NCBI RefSeq assembly: GCF_008831285.2
Contig: NC_045146.1
Span: 21,839,289-21,903,288, forward strand
DNA from: Nymphaea colorata
Lineage: Eukaryota; Streptophyta; Magnoliopsida; Nymphaeales; Nymphaeaceae
DNA: 64,000 nucleotides
Direction: 5' to 3'
Shown here: piece after piece, positions 39,022-51,002 of the stretch
Layout of the letters: every line of letters starts with the position of its first letter
Numbering within the stretch: position 1 is the stretch's first letter
Position numbers and translations under genes: made by a program
Notes under the pieces: generated by a model
What the model was told of the DNA's origin: nothing
Databases searched by the model: none
Seen by the model: the letters and a program-made list of their open reading frames with translations, nothing else

Positions 39022-40454
39022 ATGGGGAGGAGTCCATGTTGCTCGAAAGTTGGACTTCTCAGAGGGCCATGGTCACCGAGAGAAGACGAACTGCTCATCA
39101 GTTACGTAAACGAACATGGCGAAGGTCAATGGAAGTCTTTACCCAAGAAAGCAGGTTTCAGTTTCACTTCTTTGCTTTTTCGATGCATTATGTTATGTGT
39201 GTTTCTTGTTCTCACGCCTGCAATTGTCACGCTATATTTCTCTCTGTTTTTGGCTGTTATTCTTTCTTTTCACTGAAACATCTTCATGGGTCTTCCGCAT
39301 ATTTTACTCTTCAATTCACTGGAAAAGTAATACTGTGCTGCTCCTGCGGACTATTGTGCTTCTCCTCCTCCTGAAATTCTCTTGGGAACTTAACCTTCTG
39401 CTGTTTCTTTTAATTGAGGAAAAGTTACCATGAATCAGATCCTGTTTTGCTTCGATAAATTTTAAGGGTGACACCTCTCCATTTACGTTTTCTGACCCCC
39501 TCTTTCTCTCCGTTCGACATTCCCACGACTCTCTCTCTCTCTCTCTCTCTCTCTTTTTAACGTTTGATGAATGCCTTGTGCTAATTAATTAATTAATTGA
39601 GCATTCCCATTTTTGTCGGCTTTCTCCCTCAAACTCACTCAGGGCTCCTAAGGTGTGGAAAGAGCTGCAGGCTGAGATGGATGAACTACCTGAGGCCTGG
39701 TATAAAGAGAGGCGGCATAGGCCAAGATGAGGAGGATCTCATCCTCAAGCTGCATGCTCTTCTCGGCAATCGATGGTCTCTCATTGCAGGCAGGCTTCCG
39801 GGTCGCACAGATAACGAGATCAAGAACTACTGGAACACCCATCTCAGCAAAAAGCTCAAGAGGAATGGCATCGACCCCAACACCCACAAACCCATCCTCG
39901 GTTCCTTTTCTCAATACAGCAACGATGGTGTATTTCGTCCCCGAAATCAACAATTCATGCGGAGAAGGTCTGCCCTCAACACCAGAAGCAACAAAGGGAA
40001 GAACGGCAGAAAGGATCACGTTACCGAGGTTACAGGCTCTAGGCTTCATATGCCTAAGGCAACTAGAGTCATACCCAAAGTACCACCGCCATGGATGCGT
40101 CGAGAGACAAAGGTCCTGCCCATTTGCGAGGGTAGGAACCATGGCAGCAAAAATGGTGGCGAGTTCACTGGTGGTGGTGGCTCTGATGATGAGCTCTGTA
40201 GGTCGGGTTCCGCTGTGTCGCTTCTTGATCAGAATGTAGGTTGGAGTGGAAACGGTGAGTTCACACAGGAAGTCCACGGTTATGATCACGGCGAGGGATC
40301 CACGCCTGAGATTTTTCAGCTTTGGCACGATCGCGGTCAGAATATTGTAAGTGATGATCACAGCGTAAAGATGAAGATTCATGAACCGAGTCTCGTCTGC
40401 TTGGAGGATGAGAACATGCTGTTGGATTCCTTCATTCAATCTCTCATGGACTGA
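39022..40454 (+). CDS. R2R3-MYB transcription factor with bHLH-interaction motif, two exons
   Basis: Exon 1 is 39022-39154, exon 2 39643-40454, with a GT..AG intron of 488 bp; the protein is 314 aa. It starts [12 protein letters not shown] and has complete R2 (tryptophans in GPW, GQW, LRW) and R3 (Ile replaces the first Trp, then NRW and YW). R3 has the DLX2KX3LX6LX3R signature at residues 76-95, which binds R/B-type bHLH partners, so it belongs among the flavonoid or epidermal-fate MYBs. A KATRVIPK stretch after R3 faintly recalls the TT2 (subgroup 5) motif, but the subgroup is not settled. Most R2R3 genes have a second intron within R3 (before WSLIAGR); here R3 is uninterrupted. It probably regulates proanthocyanidin or anthocyanin genes; that is inference. 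The 263-codon frame on the opposite strand is a shadow. Confidence 0.94.
39799..39819 (+). promoter_or_regulatory. Candidate miR858-type target site in the MYB R3 exon
   Basis: The 21-nt segment over the codons for PGRTDNEI is complementary to miR858 as I remember it, apart from G:U pairs near miRNA positions 2, 8 and 20 and mismatches near 14 and 21. miR858 targets this conserved part of many R2R3-MYBs. Pairing was counted by hand. Confidence 0.45.
39831..39852 (+). promoter_or_regulatory. Degenerate miR828-type site (WNTHLSK codons) in the MYB
   Basis: These 22 nt encode WNTHLSK from residue 108, the motif also encoded by the miR828 complement. Compared with the window's own miR828 they mismatch at miRNA positions 2, 8, 10, 14 and 17, so efficient cleavage is unlikely. 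Confidence 0.4.
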
Positions 40455-43400
40455 AGGTTTAGCTACAATGCATCACTTTGTGGTTCATATCGTAGTTCTT
40501 ATAACCACTACTACTTTTTCTTCATTCTCCCTCTCTCTCTAGTGAAGCAGTAAGTATGTCGCCATGATCATGGGGTAATGGCTCCAGGCTGCTGTTTAGG
40601 AAGTATAAAAGAAATATATGTGACTAAGCTTTTGTTCCGTTAAAATAGAATAAAAGAATGTTGAATGGAATCCATGAATGTTTTGTAAGTTCACTTCCCC
40701 TTCATCAAATCATCTCATACTCGTAACGGCGACCATGATCCGTCAGAAAAGACGGAGCATCGAGACGCAAAATCTGGTGAAGGAAGAACAATTATCTTCA
40801 TGATCGAGTTGAGAGAATGGTACTACTGAGGGCCAAAGATCAGATGATGTGATTAGATGAGGATTATTGCCATCGATCTGAGCAAGAATCTAGTTTGCTG
40901 ACCGTTTCCATCCTGTTTCTAGGATGCAGCCAAGAACCAAAAGTTAACTTCAGTCTTGATATTTCAGGAACAAGCGACTCAACACGAAACGTCGTCCTTT
41001 ACTTGTGTCAACAAGATATCGTTTTTGCAGAATACGTGCGTTCAACGCCACTGTAGAAACTCAACTAAAATGACAAAGTTTATGTCTTCCCTGTCAAGGC
41101 ATCATAAGATCTGTTGCGTGAAGATTTAGAACCCCACATGCCACCACACGACTTTCACTAATGGAACGGAGAAACTGGAACTTTGGAACGGCGGCAGTGA
41201 AGAGCGTCCATGTGTGCGCAGCAGATTAAATTTTAATTTGGGCCCGCGACCATGTCGTCACTATCCGCATTAAACTGATTAATTTTAAACATTGTTTAGC
41301 AAAATAAAAATAAATGCCTCAAGGGGCCTAGTTGCCGCAAGGCAGCTCACATTCAGCTAAAGGGTCTAAGATTCCAATCATGTGGCCATTGTCCTTTCAT
41401 GCATTATTTTTTTTTGTCGTCAATGTTACCTTTTTCAGTGCAAGCACTATACTCGAGTTGAAAGATATACCATCATATTTTATATAGAGAGTTTTTCGCA
41501 AAAGGCAATTATTTTTTCTAAGTAAACAATTACAAAAAAACTTGAATGATCAACGTTTTTAATTACCAACATCTTTTGGTCTATTTGGAGGTTAGGTTGA
41601 GATTTGGGATGCGCTCAATTGACATGCATGTTGAGAAAGAGACATTGCTTTTACCATCTTATTTACGAGAAAAAAGTTCACAACGTCACATTTTTGTAAG
41701 ATATATATATATATAGCTATGTTTCAAATGTTTTTGTTTTTTTCCTGCTTGTGCTTTTGACAGGTTGGTTGATACATCGATGACAGGGAGATATCAAATT
41801 TACGGAAACAACTTCACTTATGGTAGTTGAAAATGACCCACATCTTCAGAAGGCATTGTTCAGTGTTATGCTGCTCAGCGGCCTTTCTCTCCAACTTCTC
41901 CTTTGAGCAAATTTAGACGAAACCCTACCTAACCTCTTGCCCATAAACTGTGCCTTTTTCTGGCAGTAGCTTGTGGGCAACCTTCTTGGATTTTTTATGT
42001 TTAAGCTTTCTAAGATCACTATGTAAAGTATGTAACGTTGGAGTAAGTTTCTGCTCATCAAGACCATTGATTTGTTGGGAGGATACACGAAAAGAGTTCC
42101 TTGAAAACATGATGCTTAGCGTTCCTAAACATGCCAAGCACGGAGTGTTCGGCTCTATGGTATCATTTCTCTATCTTCACCTTTATTTTGTATTAATTTG
42201 TAGGGAAATTTTAGACATATAATGTGAAAATGGAACCAAAGTTTTTCTTCATTTAACGAATACAAAAATCATGCATAAAAATGTTACCATTTTTCCCTCT
42301 AAAAATAGCATGGAAAATATTCTTAATTTGTATTAATATAGCTTGGCTTTCCCTGTGGAACTTTCCAACATTAATAAAAAAAACTACCCCATGCTTATTT
42401 TGAAAGAAAAGTATGTTTTTTGGATAAATTAGTGATCATCGCACATCAATATTATTGGACATAATTAAGACACTAATATAAATTAACGAACTTACGAGCT
42501 ACTTTAGTTAAAAGTATTTTGGTCACTTTTATTACATAATTAGCCCAAGCCTAATTGACCACCTTTGTAGAAGCAGCAGCAGCAGCAGCACACTGATTTA
42601 GTATAAGCGACATCGCATCAGAATCATTTTTAAGACCAAGTTTTGTATGAATCTGAATAAAAGCATGGTCCAGATATAAATCTTACATGTTATATTGGAT
42701 CGAATTTAAATTTAGTAATATCATATAAGTTATATTTGTTTATGTTTATGGCTCAGTGCTATATCCATCAGGAGTCATATGGGCCACTGGAGGCTTTCAA
42801 TTTGGAAGCCGTTATTAAGAGAGTGAGTTGTGTGCACTGTGCACTAGGATATAGTGGTGCATATAATCAGCTTCCATTGTGAGCTTTGCCTAGCGAAGAA
42901 TTGTGGCGTTCACCGAAGATATTTTGTTGGCTGGATCCGCTTGTCAGTGACATCATAATTAATTTGAGCCTATTCAATTCCAAGATTTTATTTTTAAGTG
43001 ATCAGATCTGAACTAACCCATCGCATATTTGATTGCTGCAGTAGGCATGAAATGTTAAGTAATTGCGAGTTCTCCTTCTGAATTTATAAGCGCATGTTTT
43101 CCTAAGATTTAATTATTATCTATAAAATGGGAGAGTTCATACGAGTAGGAAAATATTTTAGGATATATATCGTGCGGTTTGTTTAGATATAAGTGGAGTG
43201 TTCCACCCACACCGTAGCATTGATTTTTATTGGTCTTTATTTAAGGAGAGAAAAAGAAGAAGAAAGGTTTTACAAAATGTCAAAACCAAAGACTGTAGAC
43301 TGCTATGCCTCTTTTTCCATTAAAACCCACAGTTTATACCTCCGTGTTTTAATTGATTAGCTGCAACTCTAGTTGCGCAACCACATGGACCCCGTTCATG

Positions 43401-43505
43401 GTAGAACCAAACTTGAATATACATTTCAATGTATCTAATTGAAAATATAGTTAGGTTATTAAATGTGGAGCCCGTTGATATCATAGAGTTTGTTAGGAGT
43501 TTTTT
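40455..43505. other. Intergenic; no gene identified
   Basis: A minus-strand frame at about 41846-42137 (70-80 codons, lysine-rich LRKLKHKKSKK) might be an exon relic, but I recognise no family and no splice context. A (CAG)n run lies at about 42573-42590. The remainder is AT-rich. Confidence 0.45.
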
Positions 43506-43858
43506 TGTTGTAACATTCCAAATGTTTAGTATTGTATTAAAAATTGTGTGAAATTTTCAAAGGTTTATAAAATAGATCATTAATGAGATGATTGTCGTGA
43601 TTTCTAATCTTTTTGGAGTTGGAGCTGAAACTACTAGAGGGTGAATTGAGATCAGCCAAACCAAGGGCTCGAGCACAGGAGTGAATCGGGTTGTTATAAT
43701 GGTATCATAGTAGTTTCAACACTCGAACCTGGAGTCCCACACGCGTAAACGCGTGTACCTTAAGGGGTGGATTGTAACGCTCCAAATGTTTAGTCTCGCA
43801 TTAAATATTGTGAGGAATCTTCAAAGACTCGTGCCCATGAGTGGATCGAATTGTTGTA
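43506..43858 (+). mobile_element. TRIM-like miniature LTR retroelement
   Basis: LTR1 is about 43506-43699 and begins tgttgtaacattccaaatgt. It is followed directly by a degenerate initiator-tRNA-Met primer site, tggtatcatag (43700-43710). The short interior ends with the purine run aagggg before LTR2, which begins tggattgtaacgctccaaat at 43768 and ends near 43858. The LTRs share ccaaatgtttagt, aatattgtg and a terminal ctcg..gtg-atcg..ttgttgta segment. LTR2 lacks about 100 bp of the middle of LTR1. No coding capacity and no clear target duplication, so it is old. Confidence 0.6.
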
Positions 43859-44507
43859 CTTGTAATACTTGTAATGAATTTTGGCATGGATGACGTAATC
43901 AAGACCATCTTTTGTTTATTTACTTCTATAACTTAATGAACCACACTAACACCGTATTAATTTTTTTATCGTAGAATTCTTATAAGAATACCTACAATAA
44001 ACCAGCAATCGGTTAAACAGCCAATCTTTTATATATGCTCCACTCATTTTGATTGTTTGAATCTGAACATCTATCGCTCATAGTTTTGAACTTGAACATA
44101 TTCAAAAAGTAAAATGTAATTAAAGACAAAACGAACTAGGTTGATATTTGATTACACACGGTAAATTTTTGTCCGGCCAAGGACGGGCAGCGGAACTAGT
44201 TACATGACCATCCCCATTTGGGGGGTGTTAGTGGCACCTGGATACAGCGACTTCGTCCGTTTCGCTTCGCGTATCGTGTGCCGGTGATGTTGGACGATTT
44301 GCAGCGTGTTCAAGAACTGACCTCACAGAATCATAGAGATGCAAGGCCGCCATTGTTGCAGTACGCCCTTAATGCTACTTTCTTAAAACAATGAACCACA
44401 TTTTGTCATGGTAGTGGGGTTTCCGGTGTGTGGTATCCTGGTAAAACCTGTAGTGCATAGCCTGGTAATCTTTTGGGCTTCACCAATTTGTGCTAAGCAA
44501 CCAACCA
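43859..44507. other. Upstream region of the PPOX2-like gene
   Basis: No coding feature. The last 250 bp are GC-richer and probably include the promoter and 5' UTR of the following gene. An in-frame GTG upstream of the ATG is not a plausible start. Confidence 0.4.
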
Positions 44508-47500
44508 ATGGCTACGGTGACGAACTCCCCATGGAAGCATCTGCTATTAGACGCTTTGCAAACCAACGCCCATCTAAAGCAATCCTCATTCTTCCAATTG
44601 GTACCCTCTTCCTTCTCTGAAACAAGAAAAAATTGTCAAGATTTGTTTTTGTTTTCGCATCTGCAGCGTGTTTCTGGGTACCTTTTTCTTTTGTTCTTCG
44701 GTGAGGTGCGTTAAGGGGTATCTCAAATTTCAGGCGACAGTTGGTTGCAATGGTAAGCCTGCCAATAGGACCGTTGTTTTCAGGTACACATATGAAAACT
44801 ATCTGAACTGTTTGTTACTGAGTTGGGATTTTTTTTTTACTTTGGGCATCGATTGATCGCAGAGGATTTCATGAAGGATCACAGAAGATCGAAATCTACA
44901 CCGATTCGAGGAGTCATAAGGTTGGCATTTACGGGATTTCTCTTGAGTTGTTACACCAGTCGAATTTGATGTATAGTTATGTTTTGGTGTTTGTCATGTA
45001 GGTTGATGATCTTAAGCGCTGCCCATATGGGGAGGTAGGTTCTTTCATCCTTGATAAATTAATTCCCGTGCGTTACGTTTGATTGTAACTTCGGGCTGGG
45101 CATAAGTTCTCTTTTGTGGTTCTTATTGCAATTTTTTTTTCTCTTAGGTTAGGTTCAATGATTTTTGACAGAGCTGTATTTCTTTCATAATTTTTTGGTC
45201 TCCGTTGTTCAGATATGTTGGTACTTCACAGACACCTGGGAGCAGTTCCGAATCAATGGCAAAATTGAAATGATCGATAGTTTTAATGCTGATCCTCTCA
45301 AGCTGCATGTGGGTAATGCGAAATTGTCTGTCTTTTACATTTCCTAATGGCAGGCTTTCTGTTCCTGATTCCTTTTGATATTAGAGTTTTCGAGAGATGA
45401 CTATTGTTGTCTTGGTATTGAGTTCATTTGCGGCCATTGAAACTTTATGGAAATTGTTATATTTTGCACAATGAGGTGTATTTGATAGGAAGCTTCTTGC
45501 TTCCAGCTACGTGAGTGGGTCATTCTGATGTTATTCAGATGATAAATGAATCCCCATGTTTGAAGGGATTTTGCATGTGTCTCTGGGATAATGTTGAACC
45601 TTTGTTCACAATGTTAAGGTTTTGTGATGTTCTGTTGGGTTTAGGTGTTACATAAATAATGTAACGCCCCTTCTGCTGTGTGCTCAATACTAAATTGATT
45701 TTTTTCATCTAACAGTGCAAATTTAGTAAATAGGTAGCATGAAGGAGCTATGCTCAAAACAACTTTGAGGAACATGTCATGAATATCTTAACTTAGCACT
45801 TATCAGAAGTGTTATTTTGCCAGATAGTGGTGATATTCCCTGCCCTGAACTTATACAAACTCCCTGGCAAATAAAATAAGCAGATGATGAGAACGAGGGG
45901 AAGATGATTAACTCACCAAGGTTGAGCAGCAGATCTGCAGAGAACATCATTGGGCCAAACTGCTTGTGAAACAATGACCAGCTTGGCAAACTCTTGGTCT
46001 TTGATCATTTTGTTAACTTGACATTCTTAGCTGGCGCTCTCTGACGAGGTCATTTGCTAAATGAACTGAAGCCAGTCTTTTTGAGCACATGAAATGAAAT
46101 AAATTTAAAGAAAGAGTGCCTTACAGGCTGGAAATGAAATATGCTGACTTTTGCTTGTCAGGTTTCTGACGGTGGGGCTTTAGCTTTATAAAGGGAGTGA
46201 ACCATCACCTACTCTTATCTAACTCTCTTCTTGTCTTTTACACAATTACCCATCAGTTCCATAGTAACCAGATATCAGATTTCTATTTCTGTAACTGTAC
46301 ACGTCCATATATGGCTAGTAGTTGCCTTTCACATAGATAATTGCTCCAGATTTTGGTTCCAGCAGTCACTTAGAGATATGTAATGTTTTATCTACTGCCT
46401 TTTTCTTTATTGGGTGATTTGTGGTGCCTGGAATTAGGATCTGGGCTTATACTCAGAAAATGATATGTTTAAGTGCTATTCAGCCACTAAATTCCTGAGA
46501 TATAACTCAGGAAAACAAGGAAACCTTTTTCATCTTTCATTTTGACGAACAAGTTCTGTTCCACTGATGCAGCTACTACTAAACTTAGGTACAGCAACAA
46601 TAATTGAAATTTTCACTAAGAGCACCTTCACGTATGCCAGTACTGCTAAGATCTTATTGAGATTTTGACATGTCATTCAGTTCATAATTTCCATACTTCC
46701 AATGAGTTTGATTTGCAGTATAAAGTTGGAGAAGTCAACATATGAAAGCTCTAATTCATTTCAAGTTCTGAGCTGCAATGACCCTACGCAACTTATCAAG
46801 GGTTCATTCAAAGTAAAGGCATGGTGTTGACAGTAGAATTTTTGAGCTTGTTGTTACCAGAAAAGAGGATTTAGCTTCGAGCATGATTGTTGAGGGAAAA
46901 AAAAAACTATCACTACTTTTTGTTAGAAATGAGGACTTGACTAAAATTAATAATACTTGTATGTGTGTTTTTGGTACAAAAATCAGATGGTATAAAGAGA
47001 TAAGTGCCTGGATGCCTTGGAGGGATGTTGTTAAGTTTAGTGGCTTGGTGGCTTGTAGAGACAAATAAAACAATCTATAAAATTAGACAAATATTGGGGG
47101 TAATATGGATAGCATTATCATTATTTGTGTCTTCAGAAATGGAAAGCTTTTTCTTGTACTGCTTTCTCATCATGTGTTTAACTTGAAGATGGTTAGTGCG
47201 ACGACTAAAGCCTGTGATTGGAATTTTCCATATAAGAAGCATTTTCCTGCTAGATGACAAACTATTTTTTTCCTATGATCTGCTATCTAATTCCTATTTC
47301 TTTGTTTCTTAGCTAAGGGAAAAGGCTTGGTTTGCTAGTTCATTAAAGTCGAGAATGCAGTACTTGGGGTGTGATCCTGGTCGCCCATATATAGTTTCTG
47401 AAACACCGAACAGCTACAGGCTAGAACCAACTGATGGCCCTGTTGATACATTTTGCCTTCTGGTATTAGATCCTGAGCAGGTCTGATATCCTGATTTTCT

Positions 47501-47729
47501 TTTAACGTAGCTCTGATAGTACTGTGACACTGTCATTTAGACAGATATCTTTTTATTCTTCATAAGAGAAATATCACGTAGGCAAATTGTTATAGTCATG
47601 CAGTGGACTGTTCATTGTGCATTTCAGGTTGATTACTTAAATCTGAAGGGAAACGAGAGAGTCGTATTCAGAGTCAATCCTGACAATCCTGAGTCACATG
47701 AATGGATTGTGGAGAAGATAAACCCCTGA
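44508..47729 (+). CDS. PPOX2: Pyridoxamine 5'-phosphate oxidase-like FMN-binding protein (PPOX2 type), seven exons
   Basis: Exons: 44508-44600, 44734-44783, 44863-44920, 45002-45034, 45213-45308, 47313-47480, 47628-47729. All introns are GT..AG, the frame is continuous, and the product is 199 aa, close to the 198 aa I recall for the Arabidopsis PPOX2 protein. Sequence landmarks in order: SPWKHLLLDALQ at the N-terminus, NRTVVFRGF, TDSRSHK, CWYFTDTWEQFRINGKIEMI, REKAWFASSLKSRMQY and VDYLNLKG near the C-terminus. The fold is the split-barrel FMN-binding domain of pyridoxamine phosphate oxidase enzymes. The canonical activity would oxidise pyridoxamine or pyridoxine phosphate to pyridoxal phosphate in vitamin B6 salvage. 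No transit peptide is apparent, and enzymatic activity of this short subfamily is less certain than for the long plastid PDX3 type. Intron 5 is unusually long (2004 bp). Confidence 0.93.
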
Positions 47730-48876
47730 GTCTCAAACTGCTTTTCCATTGGCGAGTAACCCCTTAAGTATCAGCTGTGAGAGCCAAACTTCTTGAACGA
47801 GAAAAGATACGCTGTATATGCTGGTTGATATATGCAAACTATTGTTCCACTATTTGCTCTCTACCTGCCCTCTGTTTATATGCTGCGTTCAGGATACAAG
47901 CTGCTACAGTCATTCTTACAATTGTGCGACATCAGCCTTGAAAGTTTTTCCTGTACAAACAAAGGAAAATTAAAGACATTCAATTACATTTCTTATCAGT
48001 GTTTTATGAGAAATCTAAAGCATCATTCTTATTACAGAAATAGATAGCATGAAGCTGTAAGCACCCTGGAATGGTAAGAAACCTTGGAGAGGTAACATGC
48101 GGCAGTAAAGAAGTAAATAGCACGTTGTTGAAATCATCCTTACAGATTATTCTGCCCTATACTTGTTTCCGGTGAACAGTAGTATACCATGTTATATGTA
48201 TGGATTTGCCTTTTTTTTTGGGTCATGTTATAAATGGATCAGGGTATCACGTAACCTCCATCTGAATTGTTTAATAAAGGTTAATAAAGATTTTCTAATT
48301 CTCCATACACTAGTTGCTTTTCCTGAATTTGAACTCATTGTCAAGTTTGTGATTATCAGAAGCTAGCTTTCAGTATCCAGGACATCAGCTGTTTGGTCAG
48401 GACAGATTCGTTTTAGAGGTCTAGAAGGGCCAATATTCGTACTCCTAATCGCCAATCATAGTGTTCAAGTAGTTACTAAGGGAGGACGTGCTACAGGCCC
48501 ACAGGGTTTGATATGGTGGGATGAGGTCTCTGTCATGCGGAGAGTCATAGTTCATGTCCCATGGACATCATGCTCTATGCAACCTGAAATTTTTTATTTG
48601 CAGTTAGTAGTCAAGAAGGTATAGTAGTTTGAAACTTAAGCATGCTTAGATTCTACAGCGTATTGTTAACTTCATCATCCTCCTCAGCTAGAATAATTGT
48701 TTGCTTACATCTTAAAGAGGTATGTGCGCTGCAGTGTAACAACCGAGTACATGAGAATCGGATGGTTCTTGTTCTCATTTTTTTATGATGCAAGAACCCT
48801 TTAGCTTGATACACGTGCCCAATAAATGCATCAATTTTCTTCAGATAAACATGCTTTCTTGAACTATGAGGTTTGT
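47730..48876. other. PPOX2-like 3' UTR and intergenic DNA
   Basis: The first few hundred bases are probably 3' UTR. No other gene is recognised; the open frames (70 codons or fewer) are not supported. Confidence 0.5.
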
Positions 48877-49159
48877 CGTGTTTCGAATCAACAGCTTCTC
48901 ACGATGTATGTTTCTTTCCTATGATGCATTGCTTTAAGAAGCTAGGCGTGTTTCGAATCAACTGCTTCTCACGATGTTTCTTTCCTATGATGCATTGCTT
49001 TAAGAAGTAGGCGTGTTTCGAATCAACAGCTTCTCACGATGTATGTTTCTTTCCTATGATGCATTGCTTTAAGAAGCTAGGCTTGTTTCGAATCAACAGC
49101 TTCTCACGATGTATGTTTCTTTCCTATGATGCATTGCTTTAAGAGGCTAGGCGTGTTTC
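48877..49159. repeat. Minisatellite, four copies of a 70-bp unit
   Basis: Units start at 48877, 48947, 49012 and 49082 with cgtgtttcgaatcaacagct (or a one-base variant). Unit lengths are 70, 65, 70 and 70 bp, and a partial fifth copy ends at about 49159. Unit 2 lacks the tatg of the gtatgttt segment and one further base. Identity between units is very high, so the array is recent. Confidence 0.95.
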
Positions 49160-51002
49160 TTCATGTCACGGTCATGGTCGTGAGGCTATATCCTGGTAGT
49201 GGAAAACCAGATTTGTAGCTTCCATGAGCGTGGCCACATTGTTTAAGAGCTTCCAGGCATTGCCCATTAAGTGCTAAGGGAGGCACAGTACAGATGCCCC
49301 AGTAGAGGTGAAAATTTATCAGATTGGTATCTGCTAAACACGTATAAGATCGGATTTGAATCAAATTCCAAATAGCCAAGATTCTCAACATCCTCACTAC
49401 CCCATTTAAAGCCTGATCCGCTGTTTCTTTTTCCTTTTTGTAAAAAAGATCCCAGCTGTGAGCCCAAGAGCTTGAGTTGTGTGCTTTTTGGCTTCACACA
49501 TGGCCATCTGCATTTGGAAATGCTGACGAAATTGAGACATTTGTCTCATTCAACATGGAAAGGAAAATTGATAGGAAACAGAAGGGTAAACAAAGCGGCC
49601 AAACGGTCGAATCTTAATCCTGTCATTCAAACATCTTGCCGTAGAATTGTTACTTTTACGGGGTTCAGTCTAGTCAATATTTACTTGAAGAACAACGAAT
49701 AAAAATCTTCGCGAGCCAATTCTTTCTCATCCGTTTCCTTCACTGTGACTTTATATTACTGCCTACATTTTTTTTTTAACAAAAAGATTGTATGTATTGC
49801 AGCTGGCTTCGACCTCGTACCTCAAGTGACAAACTTTCGTCGCGTTATGACTTCAAGTTTTAATTTATTTATTTAATTTTCCTGGCAGCTGCCATTTTAT
49901 GGCAAAGTTGAGTCCTGCCTCCTCATGCCTTAGCATTTTGAAGCCATCAAAGTTTTAGGAGTTTGAAGCAAACGAACGAAACAGATCAGGAAAGAGGGAG
50001 GTGTTTTCCCCCAAACACATAAAAAAGAGCTCAAAAAGAAAAAGTAATTCACTTTCATGGAGTGCTAATTTTTCACATAAAAAAAACTAAGTAGGGAAGA
50101 GCCATCCCTTTGCCTCAAGGGACATAGCACCTCAAGAGCATAGATGGTTGGTCTAGGTATGAAAAAATAGGTTTTTAGTTTGATTGTTATGGGCGCTGTC
50201 ACTCTGCATCATAAGCAGTGGATTGTGGTATCTAAGTTGAAGAGTGTACTGCCGATGATGCTGATGCCATGCCACCACTTAAGTGTTCAGCCATTAGTTT
50301 TCTCATTTTTCACCTGAAGAAACGTAAGGGCACCGACAGTAGCAGCTATATGATTACACGGAGCAGGAAGAATGATGGTCTCTTTATTTCGTTGATACTG
50401 CCTGGAACAACAATTTACTTGATCCTGAAATATGTACATCAACTTTCACGTGGGGTTGGCCAGGCAACTCCGCTATCCCTATCTTGGTTTGGCTCATATA
50501 CAAGGTAGTTGCCAGTTGAACCTCTGTAGCAGAAACAAGTCATCTCATGAAAGGATCTCCTTTACTTCAAAACAATCTCTCAAAAATGGCGTTGTCTCAG
50601 TGATGACCAACACAATAAACCCCTAAAGACAGACTTTTCGGATTTTCTGTACTGCTGGCTACTGCCATCGTGTGCTTTCACGCTTACAAATCACCATGTA
50701 TATAAGATGTATATATCTTGCATGTTGGTGAAATATCATGAGTTCAGAAGCCGCCATTAAGGCCCTCTGCTGCAAAGTTAAAGTTGACGGTGCAAGGAGT
50801 GGATCAGATCACCCGCTGAGTGTCCTCCTTAATGTGAGACACCATTCAGGAGACGTTTCATTCACGTTAAGGGTGTCAACCAACTGGTCGACCTGATCTA
50901 CTTCCTTGCAGTGCATGACCAGAGTAGAAAACCCACAGAGAGAGAGAGAGAGGACTTACCATGAACACATGCAAGTGCAGGGAGAAGTGGAGTCTGTAGA
51001 GG
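49160..51002. other. Intergenic; nothing recognised
   Basis: Short open frames without known domains; a GA run lies at about 50938-50954, near the distal side of the miRNA hairpin. Confidence 0.5.

Noticed and set aside
39648..40439. 263-codon open frame on the minus strand opposite the MYB exon
   Set aside because: It is exactly antisense to the R3 and C-terminal coding exon, has no family resemblance, and lacks its own splice or promoter context. It is a shadow of the MYB frame.
41846..42137. Lysine-rich minus-strand frame as a possible exon
   Set aside because: No family recognised and no convincing neighbouring exons or splice sites; kept only as a note in the intergenic entry.
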